DNA from: an uncultured Gemmatimonadota bacterium
GTDB lineage: Bacteria > Gemmatimonadota > Gemmatimonadetes > Gemmatimonadales > Gemmatimonadaceae
Assembly: GCA_946479015.1 (NCBI GenBank)
Contig: CAMLEQ010000047.1
Coordinates: 1 to 14,037 of the forward strand
DNA: 14,037 bases
Direction of reading: 5' to 3'
The translations under genes were made by a program, and so were the position numbers. The stretch's first letter is position 1; every line of letters begins with the position of its first letter. Below, in pieces: positions 1-6,826 of the stretch. The notes beneath the pieces were generated by a model, which saw only the letters and a program-made list of their open reading frames with translations, ran no database searches and was not told the origin of the DNA.

Positions 1-2
1 TC

Positions 3-371
3 GGCAAGCACATCGACCAGCGGCAGTTCGACGCGGGCAAGCACCAGCGCACGCTCCCCGTGCTGCTCGGCGAGCCCCGCGCGCGGCTGCTCAACCGCGC
101 GTCGGTGATCGCCATGTACCTCGTGGTCGCCGCCGGCGTCGCGATCGGGGCGCTCACTCCGTTCGCGCTGATCGTCGCGATCGCCGCGCCGCGGGCGCTG
201 CGCGCCGTGCGCGTCATGTCGGTGCCGCCTCCGGACCAGCCGCCGGCGGGCTACGTCGGCTGGCCGCTCTGGTACCACCGCGTCTGTCTCGTGCACAACC
301 GCGCCTTCGGATGGCTCTACATCCTGGGCCTCGCCGCGGGGGCGGCGTTCCCCGGTCTCCGGTTGGGGTAG
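3..371 (+). CDS. UbiA-family prenyltransferase, C-terminal part (5' truncated by window edge)
   Basis: The reading frame is open from base 3 to a TAG at 369-371 and gives the last 122 residues of an integral membrane protein. It opens with a second-Asp-motif region of UbiA-type prenyltransferases, HIDQRQFDAGK followed by RTLPVLLGE, where two Asp and a Lys precede the conserved TLPV. Hydrophobic membrane segments follow (around AMYLVVAAGVAIGAL and PFALIVAIAA), with a last one near the C-terminus (WLYILGLAAGAAF). Family knowledge: UbiA enzymes move a polyprenyl group from its diphosphate to an aromatic or other acceptor in the membrane (quinones, hemes, chlorophylls, some lipids). The acceptor cannot be deduced from this fragment. 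The first Asp-rich motif and the start lie outside the window. A 92-bp gap without recognisable signals separates it from the next gene. Confidence 0.8.
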   Translation, partial: GKHIDQRQFDAGKHQRTLPVLLGEPRARLLNRASVIAMYLVVAAGVAIGALTPFALIVAIAAPRALRAVRVMSVPPPDQPPAGYVGWPLWYHRVCLVHNRAFGWLYILGLAAGAAFPGLRLG

Positions 372-463
372 CGCGGGCGGGGGTGCGGGAATTGCCGTGC
401 CGGAGTGGTGCAGGGGTGAATGTGGTGCACGCGGGGCGCACGTCCATGTGAACGAGCGGTCGG

Positions 464-952
464 ATGCCTACGCCGGCGGTGGTGCTCGATACGAACGTCC
501 TCGTCGCGGCCGGGTTCAACTCCCGGAGCGCGTCGGCGCGGATCGTCGACGCGGTGAAGAGAGGGCGTCTGCGCATGATGTGGAACGACGACACGCGGCG
601 GGAGATCGAGCGCATCCTGCGCCAGATCCCGCCGCTGCGCTCGCTCGACGCCGCCCGGCTCTTCCACCCGGCTGACCGCTACGCGCTCGCGACGCACCCC
701 GAGCGGTTCGCCATCGTCCCCGACCCGGAGGATCGCAAGTTCGCCGCCCTGGCGCACGCTGCCGGCGCGATCCTGGTGTCCAACGACGAGCACCTGCTGA
801 GTCATCGCGACAGGCTGGATGTGCGTGTGCTCACCCCCGCCGCCTTCGTCGAGCACGTGCTGCTTCCCGCCGAGCCGCCGGACGAGCGGGATGCGCCGCC
901 GGCGCTGCCGCCGCGCCGACCGGGAAACCCCGACGCCGGCGCCCCTCCCTGA
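464..952 (+). CDS. PIN-domain protein (putative ribonuclease), orphan
   Basis: This 162-residue protein begins with the PIN signature VVLDTNVLVAAGFN (Asp9). Other likely metal ligands are Glu48 (TRREIERIL), Asp87 and Asp90 (VPDPEDRKF) and Asp108 (LVSNDEHLL). This is the acidic set expected of the Mg-dependent PIN nuclease fold and resembles the stand-alone PIN family related to COG1569. The core ends near residue 135; the last 27 residues are a Pro/Ala/Asp-rich, probably disordered tail. Many PIN proteins are VapC-type toxins that cut RNA, but no small antitoxin gene lies immediately upstream (372-463 holds no convincing ORF) or downstream (the next gene is a phosphoesterase). A toxin role is therefore unsupported. 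The ATG is chosen because it sits just before the hydrophobic first strand; the ribosome binding site is weak. Confidence 0.8.
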   Translation: MPTPAVVLDTNVLVAAGFNSRSASARIVDAVKRGRLRMMWNDDTRREIERILRQIPPLRSLDAARLFHPADRYALATHPERFAIVPDPEDRKFAALAHAAGAILVSNDEHLLSHRDRLDVRVLTPAAFVEHVLLPAEPPDERDAPPALPPRRPGNPDAGAPP

Positions 953-994
953 CTCACGATTGCGGCGGTGCGCGCGCGAGCGCATACGTTGAGC

Positions 995-1759
995 ATGACA
1001 TCCTCTTCGAACCTGCTGGCGACCCGCATCGCCGTCGTCGCGGACGTTCACGGCAACCTGCCGGCGCTGGAGGCCGTGGTCGCCGACATCGCGCGGCGGA
1101 GCGTGGACCTGGTGCTCAACCTCGGCGATCACGCGTCCGGACCGCTCTGGCCGCGCGAGACGGTCGCCTTTCTCGAGCGGCAGTCGTGGCTCCACATCGC
1201 GGGCAACTGCGACCGCCTGCTGGTGCGGCAGCCTCCCGCCGATCACGGCGCGTCGGAGCGCTTCGCGTACGAGCGGCTCGCGCCCGAGCAGCTCCGGTGG
1301 CTCTCCTCGCTCCCGGCCACCGCGAGCGCCGAGGGTGACGTGCTCGCCTTCCACGGCACGCCATCGGACGACTGTGCGTGCCTGCTCGAGACCATCGAGC
1401 ACGGGCGCGGACGTCTCGCCTCCCGCGCCGAGATCGCCGAGCGGCTCGGGGGCGCATCGGCGTCGGTGATGCTCTGCGCCCACACGCACACCCCGCGCAT
1501 CGTGCGACTCGACGGCACGTTGATCGTGAATCCGGGGAGCATCGGTCTCCCAGCCTACGATGGCGACGACCCCGAGCCGCACGTGATGGAGACCGGCTCT
1601 CCCGATGCGCGTTACGCCATTCTCGAGCGCGACGACCACGGGTGGAGGGCGGAGCTGGTGGCGGTGGCGTACGACCACCGTGCCGCGGCGGAGCGAGCGC
1701 GAGAGAACGGCCGCCCCGAATGGGCGCTCGCGCTGCGCACCGGGTTCATGACTGCCTGA
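995..1759 (+). CDS. Calcineurin-like metallophosphoesterase (YfcE/MJ0936-like)
   Basis: This is a predicted cytoplasmic 254-residue dinuclear-metal phosphoesterase. The full motif series is visible: VVADVHGN (Asp17, His19), LNLGDHASG (Asp45), IAGNCDR (Asn71), AFHGTP (His120) and CAHTHTP (His163, His165), followed by VNPGSIGLP, typical of the YfcE/MJ0936 class. The usual GNHD/E motif reads GNCD here, so the His normally next to the Asn is Cys. Such proteins hydrolyse phosphomonoesters or diesters, and the substrate cannot be predicted. At 254 residues it is longer than minimal YfcE proteins of about 180 residues; the extra residues lie in the middle and the C-terminus. An in-frame GTG at 968 would add nine residues, but the ATG at 995 is preferred because it sits about ten residues before the first strand. 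Neither start has a strong ribosome binding site. The next gene begins 11 nt downstream. Confidence 0.88.
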   Translation: MTSSSNLLATRIAVVADVHGNLPALEAVVADIARRSVDLVLNLGDHASGPLWPRETVAFLERQSWLHIAGNCDRLLVRQPPADHGASERFAYERLAPEQLRWLSSLPATASAEGDVLAFHGTPSDDCACLLETIEHGRGRLASRAEIAERLGGASASVMLCAHTHTPRIVRLDGTLIVNPGSIGLPAYDGDDPEPHVMETGSPDARYAILERDDHGWRAELVAVAYDHRAAAERARENGRPEWALALRTGFMTA

Positions 1760-1770
1760 CTGGAGCGACC

Positions 1771-2082
1771 ATGGCGTACACTCGCGAGGACATCCGGGCA
1801 TCGGTGGAGCGAGCCGGCGACGAGCACTGGACGGCGTTGATCAAGCATCACGAGGACGCGTACCCCGCCAGTCCTCCCACGCCGGGAGAGGTGAGTCGCG
1901 CCGAGGCCGAGCGATTGAACGGGATGGGGCTCGGCGACGCCGCGGATCTGGAGCTCGTCGAGACGCGCGTGACGCGCGTGGAGCCGGAGATCGAGATCAC
2001 GCACGTGCTGCGCTACCGCCCCTCCGGCGCCCGGCTCTGGACGGAGCCCTTTCGCGATTACGGCGCGCGAGACTCCGGATGA
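1771..2082 (+). CDS. Hypothetical protein, 103 aa, coupled to the GMC oxidoreductase
   Basis: This small acidic protein matches no family I recognise. It has no signal peptide, membrane segment or Cys residue. It looks like a compact soluble alpha/beta protein: a helical N-terminus (TREDIRASVERAGDEHWTAL), a Pro-rich linker (YPASPPTPGE), a second helix (SRAEAERLNGMGL), then beta-like strands (LELVETRVTRVEPEIEITHV and a second near LRYRPSGARLW). The ATG at 1771 follows a TGGAG ribosome binding site with 5-nt spacing. It starts 11 nt after the metallophosphoesterase stop, and its own TGA overlaps the ATG of the GMC gene (ATGA at 2079-2082), so the two are probably translationally coupled. The position suggests an accessory or assembly partner of the flavoprotein, but nothing in the sequence proves it. 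Confidence 0.72.
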   Translation: MAYTREDIRASVERAGDEHWTALIKHHEDAYPASPPTPGEVSRAEAERLNGMGLGDAADLELVETRVTRVEPEIEITHVLRYRPSGARLWTEPFRDYGARDSG

Positions 2083-3755
2083 CGAGCACCGCCCGGTCGC
2101 CAGGCGACGGAGCAGCCCCGCCGGTGTTCGATTTCGTCATCATCGGCTCGGGGTTCGGCGGGAGCGTGTCGGCCATGCGGCTCGCGGAGCTGGGATACCG
2201 CGTGCTCGTGCTCGAGCGCGGCAAGCGGTTTCGCGACGAGGACTTCGCGCCGTCCACCTGGCGCGTGCGCCGCTATCTATGGGCCCCCGCGCTCCGCTGC
2301 TTCGGCATCCTCCAGATCAGCCCCTTCCGCGACGTGTGGGTGCTGCACGGCGCGGGCGTGGGCGGCGGAAGCCTGGGCTACGCGAACGTGCTCATGGAGC
2401 CGAGCGACGCGCTGTTCGCCGCCCCCGCGTGGCGCCACCTGGCCGACTGGAAGACGGAGCTCGCGCCGCACTTCGCCACCGCGCGGCGGATGCTCGGCGT
2501 GACACCGAATCCGAAGCTCTGGCCCGCCGACCACGTGCTGCGCGGCATCGCGAGCGAGCTCGGCACCGGAGAGAGCTTCGCTCCCACCACGGTCGGCACG
2601 TTCTTCGGTGAGGCGGGGCGCGAGGGGGAGGAGGTCCCCGATCCGTACTTCGGCGGCGCCGGTCCGCCACGGCGGGGGTGCATCCACTGCGGCGGGTGCA
2701 TGGTCGGATGCCGGCACAATGCCAAGAACACGCTTCCGAAGAACTATCTCCACTTCGCCGAGCGCGCCGGCGCCGAGATCCGCGCCGAGTGCACCGTACG
2801 CGACATCCGGCCGCTGTCGGAGCACGAGCCGGATGGCGCGCGCTACCTGGTCGCGTACCGGCCCAGCACATCGCTCCTTCCGCGCGCCGAGGTCCCGGTG
2901 CGCGCGCGCAACGTGATCGTCGCGGCCGGGGCGCTGGGCACCCTGCGGCTGCTCTTCCGCTGTCGCGATGTCACGCGCTCGCTGCGCCGTCTCTCCCCCA
3001 TGCTCGGGCATTCGGTGCGCACCAACAGCGAGAGCATTCTGGGGGTGGTGAGCCGCACGCGCCGCGTGGACTACTCGCGCGGGATCGCCATCACCTCGAT
3101 CATCAACGCCGACGCGGTGACCACCGTGGAGCCCGTACGCTATCCCGCCGGCTCGTCGCTCATGCGCTTCCTCGGCGGTCCGCTCACCGACGGCCGCACC
3201 CTGGCGGCGCGCGCGGCGAAGTCGCTCGCGCAGATCGTCACGCGTCCGGCGGACTTCCTCCGCACGCACGTCATGCCCGGGTGGGCGGAGCGCAGCACGG
3301 TGCTGCTCGTGATGCAGACGGTCGACAACCGCATCCGCCTGCGGCTCGGACGTGGCTGGCTCACCGGCTTCCGCCGCGGGCTCGTGAGCACGGGGGATGT
3401 GGAGAGCGAGGCGAGTGGATCGCCGGAGGTGGGGCGCCGCGTGGCCCGAGCGTTCGCCGAGCGCACGGGCGGGATCATGTCCGGATCGGTGAACGAAGGG
3501 CTGTTCGGCGTGCCGCTGACGGCGCACGTCCTCGGCGGGTGCCCGTTCGGGCGCAGCGCGGCGGAAGGGGTGGTGGACCTGGACTGCGCGGTGCACGGGT
3601 ATCCTGGGCTGTTCGTGGTGGATGGCTCGATCGTGCCCGCGAACCCGGGAGTGAACCCGAGCCTCACCATCGCCGCGCTCGCCGAATACGCGATGACGCG
3701 CGTCCCGTCGCGCGCCGGCCCGCCGGCCTCGGCCGTCCAGCGCCGCCACGGCTAG
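2079..3755 (+). CDS. GMC-family (cholesterol-oxidase-like) FAD oxidoreductase
   Basis: This 558-residue flavoprotein has an N-terminal Rossmann FAD site, FDFVIIGSGFGGSVSAMRLA (residues 17-36), ending in the acidic LVLERG. GAGVGGGSLGYANVL (91-105) is the second FAD-contacting stretch of the cholesterol-oxidase type. CIHCGGCMVGC (201-211) precedes NAKNTLPKNYL (214-224), a block typical of the bacterial sterol-oxidase-like GMC branch. The C-terminus has HVLGGCPFG (His483) and VVDGSIVPANPGVNPSLTIA, with His483 and Asn526 as the probable catalytic pair. These enzymes oxidise alcohols, including 3-beta-hydroxysteroids, with FAD; the substrate here is unknown. No signal peptide is visible, so it is probably cytoplasmic or peripheral. 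It is the last gene of the phosphoesterase/103-aa/GMC operon, starting inside its neighbour's stop codon and without a strong ribosome binding site, which fits coupling. Confidence 0.88.
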   Translation: MTSTARSPGDGAAPPVFDFVIIGSGFGGSVSAMRLAELGYRVLVLERGKRFRDEDFAPSTWRVRRYLWAPALRCFGILQISPFRDVWVLHGAGVGGGSLGYANVLMEPSDALFAAPAWRHLADWKTELAPHFATARRMLGVTPNPKLWPADHVLRGIASELGTGESFAPTTVGTFFGEAGREGEEVPDPYFGGAGPPRRGCIHCGGCMVGCRHNAKNTLPKNYLHFAERAGAEIRAECTVRDIRPLSEHEPDGARYLVAYRPSTSLLPRAEVPVRARNVIVAAGALGTLRLLFRCRDVTRSLRRLSPMLGHSVRTNSESILGVVSRTRRVDYSRGIAITSIINADAVTTVEPVRYPAGSSLMRFLGGPLTDGRTLAARAAKSLAQIVTRPADFLRTHVMPGWAERSTVLLVMQTVDNRIRLRLGRGWLTGFRRGLVSTGDVESEASGSPEVGRRVARAFAERTGGIMSGSVNEGLFGVPLTAHVLGGCPFGRSAAEGVVDLDCAVHGYPGLFVVDGSIVPANPGVNPSLTIAALAEYAMTRVPSRAGPPASAVQRRHG

Positions 3756-3929
3756 CCCGCGTCGCTGGAGGTTCCCTCACCGCACATCCTCCATCGCCCT
3801 ACAGACTCGCCGGGCGGGCGCGCGCACCTTGGCGTCGTGGCGCGCGAGGCACGAATGGCCCGCGATGTCCACGCGCGAGCGGCTCGAGTCACGCCCTCGC
3901 GGCGACGATACCGAATGGAGGCCCGGGCC
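3756..3929. other. Intergenic region before the phasin gene
   Basis: This 174-bp stretch separates the GMC gene from the phasin gene and probably carries the phasin promoter. A weak inverted repeat, TGGAGG (3766-3771) and CCTCCA (3788-3793) with a 16-nt loop, lies just after the GMC stop. It has no T-tract, so it is a poor terminator candidate. No convincing -35/-10 pair was seen. A GGAGG ribosome binding site at 3917-3921 serves the ATG at 3930. Confidence 0.35.
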
Positions 3930-4376
3930 ATGCCGAAGACAATCGAGAGACAAGTCGAGCTTCCCGTGATTGGCGATGCCGCGTACCAGGTCTGGTTGGC
4001 CGGTCTTGGCGCGCTGTCCATCGCCGGCGACGAGAGCGGCAGGATCTTCAAGACGCTGGTGAAGCGTGGCAAGACGTTCGAGCACGTGGCGGCCGGCCGG
4101 CTGAGCGATGTGCGCGAGCGGTTGGACGTGCGCCGCGCCGCCAACAACGCGGTGGACCGTCTGAGCACGGGGCTGGACGAGGGGATGACGGACGTGCTGC
4201 ACCGTCTCGGGCTGCCCACGAAGAAGGAGATCGAGGGGCTCACCCGGCGCGTGGAGCGGTTGACGCGCGCGCTGGAGGAGAAGCCAGTGCGGCAGGTGCG
4301 TCCGGCGCGTCCGGTGCGCCCGCGCCGCGCGGCGGCCAAGCGTCGGACCACTCGTGAGACGCCGGCCGGCGCCTGA
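3930..4376 (+). CDS. Phasin (PhaF/PhaI-like granule-associated protein) with basic tail
   Basis: This 148-residue protein has the phasin core of the PhaI/PhaF family: WLAGLGALSIAGDESGRIFK (residues 22-41), then LVKRGKTFEHVA, followed by an amphipathic helical stretch. LPTKKEIEGLTRRVERLTRA (95-114) is the coiled-coil oligomerisation segment usual for these proteins. The tail (119-148) is rich in Arg, Pro and Ala (RPARPVRPRRAAAKRRT), resembling the histone-like tail by which PhaF binds DNA. Family knowledge: phasins coat polyhydroxyalkanoate granules, and tailed ones help distribute granules on the nucleoid. The start at 3930 is chosen because GGAGG lies 8 nt upstream; an ATG at 3915 is in frame but would place that site inside the gene. 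The patatin gene starts 9 nt after the stop. No PHA synthase is present in the window, so the granule type is unproven. Confidence 0.82.
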   Translation: MPKTIERQVELPVIGDAAYQVWLAGLGALSIAGDESGRIFKTLVKRGKTFEHVAAGRLSDVRERLDVRRAANNAVDRLSTGLDEGMTDVLHRLGLPTKKEIEGLTRRVERLTRALEEKPVRQVRPARPVRPRRAAAKRRTTRETPAGA

Positions 4377-4385
4377 GGAGACGCC

Positions 4386-5600
4386 ATGGCCCGCCGGCGG
4401 GTGCCGTCCACCCGCGCGCGAGTGGGACTCGCCCTGGCCGGCGGGGGACCCGTGGGCGCGATGTACGAGATCGGCGCGCTCCGGGCTCTCGAGGAGGCGG
4501 TGGACGGACTCGACGTGAGCGACGCCTGGAGCTATGTGGGCGTCAGCGCCGGCGCGTTCGTCGCCGCCTGCCTCGCCAACGGCCTCACCACGCAGCAGAT
4601 GCTCCACGCACTGCTGCGCGACCAGCCAGGCGTGAACCCCCTGCGACCGGAGATCTTCTTCACGCCCGCGTACCGCGAGTTCGCGAAGCGCGGGCTCAAG
4701 CTGCCGTGGCTGATCTTCGAGTCGGTGCGGGAGATCGGCCGGCGCCGCAACGCGCAGGGGATCGGGGAGGCGATCCGGCTGCTCACGCAGGCGCTGCCGG
4801 TGGGCATCTTCGACAACGAGCCGATCCGCCGCTACATGCACGAGATCTTCTCGATGGACGGGCGCACCGACGACTTCCGGCTGCTCGGCCGCCGGCTCAC
4901 GATCGTCGCCTCCGATCTCGATTCGGGCACCGCCATCCGCTTCGGCTCACGCGGATGGGATCACGTGCCGATCTCCACCGCCGTGCAGGCGAGCACCGCG
5001 CTCCCCGGCGTCTATCCGCCGGTGACCGTCGAGGGGCGCCACTGCATGGACGGCGTGCTCCTGAAGACCGTGCACGCGTCGGTGGCGCTCGCGCAGGGGG
5101 CCGAGCTGCTCTTCTGCATCAACCCGATCGTTCCCGTGAACGCCGCCGCCGCCGCGCGCGCGGGGCGGCTCCCCGCGGACATCCTCGTCGAGTCCGGGCT
5201 CCCGAGCGTACTGTCGCAGACCTTCCGCACGCTCATCCACTCCCGCTTCCGCGTCGGCTTCGACCGGTACGCCGTACGCTTTCCCGATGCGGACGTCGTG
5301 CTGCTCGAGCCCGATGAGGACGAGTACGAGCTGTTCTTCGCGAACGTGTTCAGCTTCCGCGCGCGGCGCCACATCTGCAGCCGCGGCTACGATGCCACCC
5401 GCCGCGACCTGGCCCGCCGCTATCGCGAGCTCGCGCCGATCCTCGCGATGCACGGACTCCGCCTCCGCGCCGACGTGTTGCGCGACGAGACGCGCGACGT
5501 GTGGACGAGCGTGGGGCTCCCCGCCAGGCGGGCGGCGATCACGCCGCTGCCGGTCACGGCTTCACTGCATCGCGCGCTGCGGAAGCTGGAGCGGGAGTAG
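4386..5600 (+). CDS. Patatin-like phospholipase / lipid acyl hydrolase
   Basis: This 404-residue serine hydrolase of the patatin fold carries the complete catalytic set: oxyanion loop ALAGGGPVGAMYE (residues 17-27), nucleophile elbow YVGVSAGAFVA with Ser54, and the catalytic Asp222 in HCMDGVLLKTV. STALPGVYPPV (203-212) is also typical. Members use a Ser-Asp dyad to hydrolyse acyl esters of phospholipids or neutral lipids. No signal peptide is visible, so it probably acts in the cytoplasm or on a membrane or granule surface. The C-terminal third (about 280-404) is not assigned to a known domain. A GAGGAG ribosome binding site that includes the phasin stop region lies 5 nt before the ATG, so the two genes are probably cotranscribed. 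That makes a granule lipid or polyester substrate plausible, but this is inference. The 3' end overlaps the convergent acyltransferase gene by 47 bp. Confidence 0.88.
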   Translation: MARRRVPSTRARVGLALAGGGPVGAMYEIGALRALEEAVDGLDVSDAWSYVGVSAGAFVAACLANGLTTQQMLHALLRDQPGVNPLRPEIFFTPAYREFAKRGLKLPWLIFESVREIGRRRNAQGIGEAIRLLTQALPVGIFDNEPIRRYMHEIFSMDGRTDDFRLLGRRLTIVASDLDSGTAIRFGSRGWDHVPISTAVQASTALPGVYPPVTVEGRHCMDGVLLKTVHASVALAQGAELLFCINPIVPVNAAAAARAGRLPADILVESGLPSVLSQTFRTLIHSRFRVGFDRYAVRFPDADVVLLEPDEDEYELFFANVFSFRARRHICSRGYDATRRDLARRYRELAPILAMHGLRLRADVLRDETRDVWTSVGLPARRAAITPLPVTASLHRALRKLERE

Positions 5601-6822
5601 CGGCCGGGAGGGGGGCGGCCGCGCGCGGCGCGCGCGCCGTCTCGCGCGGCGGCAGCGGGCGCTCGGAGAGATGCCAGATGAACTCCCCCCGCCGCTCCCG
5701 CCGCTCCGCCGTGCCGAGTCCCCGGTAGCCACAGGGCGGGCGCCGGAGGGCGCGCGCCAGCGACAGCAGGGGCCAGCCGAAGGGGAGATAGAACGCGGCC
5801 AGATCGAAGTCGCGCAGCAGCGCGTGCAGCCGGTTGCGTGCCGGCCCCCGATGCTGATCGCGCTCGTTGCGCAGAAAGGCGACGGCCCAACCGGTAGGGA
5901 GGACGCGCGCGAGCTGCCCGCGCGCGGCGCGCAGCGAGGCCAGGAGGGAGCGCCAGTCGTAGGGGCGCGCGCCGTACATCGCGACGGCCGCGTCGAGCGC
6001 CGCCTGCATGCGAACGCGCACGCGATGCGCCGCGCGGTCCATCGTCGCTCGATCGGGCTCGCCCGCGTCCGGCGCACCCACCTCGCGCAGCACGGCGCGC
6101 GCATCGATGGGATCGCCCACCACGAATATCAGGTGCGCCGGGAGCGCGAGATACCACATCCACGGGAGCAGGATCGCCAGCAGTCCGGCGGGGAGCGGAA
6201 GGAAGGGGACGTGGAAGAGGCGCTGCATCACCCAGTCCAGTGGCTTCCACGTGACGTGGAAGGGCATCACCCATTCGCCGTTCACCACCGAGATCGGATA
6301 GATCGGAACATCGTGGCGCGCGCCGAGTCGCAGGAAGCTCGTGCGGAAGCGCTGGAGCTGGTAGCGGTGACGGAATCCCTTCCCGATCCCCGGCACGCCC
6401 TCCGGATAGTACAGCACGCGGTCGCCGCGCTCGAGCAGGCGCTCGAAGTTGTCGAAGGTCATGTCCACGCCCCCGCCGCGCCGCCACAGGTTGTCCACGC
6501 CGAAAGGGCGCATCCACCAGACGAGCGTCAGCTCCTTCTCGAACACCGAGCGGCACTTGGCGGCGGGATCCATCCCGTCGCGCCGCCAGAGCGCGAAGTC
6601 GAGCACCATGGCGTCGTACGGGAGCGCCGTGCCGCTGTGGTTCGCGGCGAGGATCGCGGGGCCCGTCGCCGGCAGCTTCTCCGCGCCGACGAACGTCGCG
6701 CGGAAGTAATGGTCGAGCAGCGGCCCGATCGCCCGCCGCATCAGCGAGCGGCAGTACGCTGGATCGAAGGGCTCGTACGGCGCGCCGCCGAGCGACGGCG
6801 GCTGGTGCGCGACTGTCGGCAT
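5554..6822 (-). CDS. PlsC-like lysophospholipid/glycerolipid acyltransferase family protein
   Basis: This 422-residue protein has an N-terminal acyltransferase domain (about 40-240). The block ILAANHSGTALPYDAMVLD holds the catalytic His62 and Asp70. VLYYPEGVPGIGKGF (137-150) is the glycerophosphate-binding block, followed by RYQLQRFRTSFLRLG and VPIYPISVVNGE. Such enzymes transfer acyl groups from acyl-CoA or acyl-ACP to lipid acceptors at the membrane; a hydrophobic stretch lies near 206-236. The His-Asp spacing is H-x7-D rather than the classical H-x4-D. The part beyond 240 is an extra domain of about 180 residues that I cannot assign, ending in a Pro/Ala-rich tail. The ATG at 6822 is chosen because GGAGG lies 8 nt upstream, inside the end of the UbiB gene; an in-frame GTG at 6837 would overlap that site. 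The UbiB stop is 4 nt upstream. Confidence 0.85.
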   Translation of the reverse strand: MPTVAHQPPSLGGAPYEPFDPAYCRSLMRRAIGPLLDHYFRATFVGAEKLPATGPAILAANHSGTALPYDAMVLDFALWRRDGMDPAAKCRSVFEKELTLVWWMRPFGVDNLWRRGGGVDMTFDNFERLLERGDRVLYYPEGVPGIGKGFRHRYQLQRFRTSFLRLGARHDVPIYPISVVNGEWVMPFHVTWKPLDWVMQRLFHVPFLPLPAGLLAILLPWMWYLALPAHLIFVVGDPIDARAVLREVGAPDAGEPDRATMDRAAHRVRVRMQAALDAAVAMYGARPYDWRSLLASLRAARGQLARVLPTGWAVAFLRNERDQHRGPARNRLHALLRDFDLAAFYLPFGWPLLSLARALRRPPCGYRGLGTAERRERRGEFIWHLSERPLPPRETARAPRAAAPLPAATPAPASAARDAVKP

Positions 6823-6826
6823 GGGA

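Noticed and set aside
464..952. A toxin-antitoxin module.
   Set aside because: There is only a PIN protein and no antitoxin gene with a credible start or family match on either side.
2678..4357. A forward frame of 559 codons inside and after the GMC gene.
   Set aside because: It lies out of frame over two recognisable proteins (GMC and phasin) and has typical Arg/His/Ala shadow composition.
5601..5660. A GC-rich inverted repeat (ggcggccgcgcgcggcgcgcgcgccg region) after the patatin stop as bidirectional terminator.
   Set aside because: It lies inside the coding end of the acyltransferase (Ala/Arg/Pro-rich tail) and is explained by simple GC-alternating sequence.
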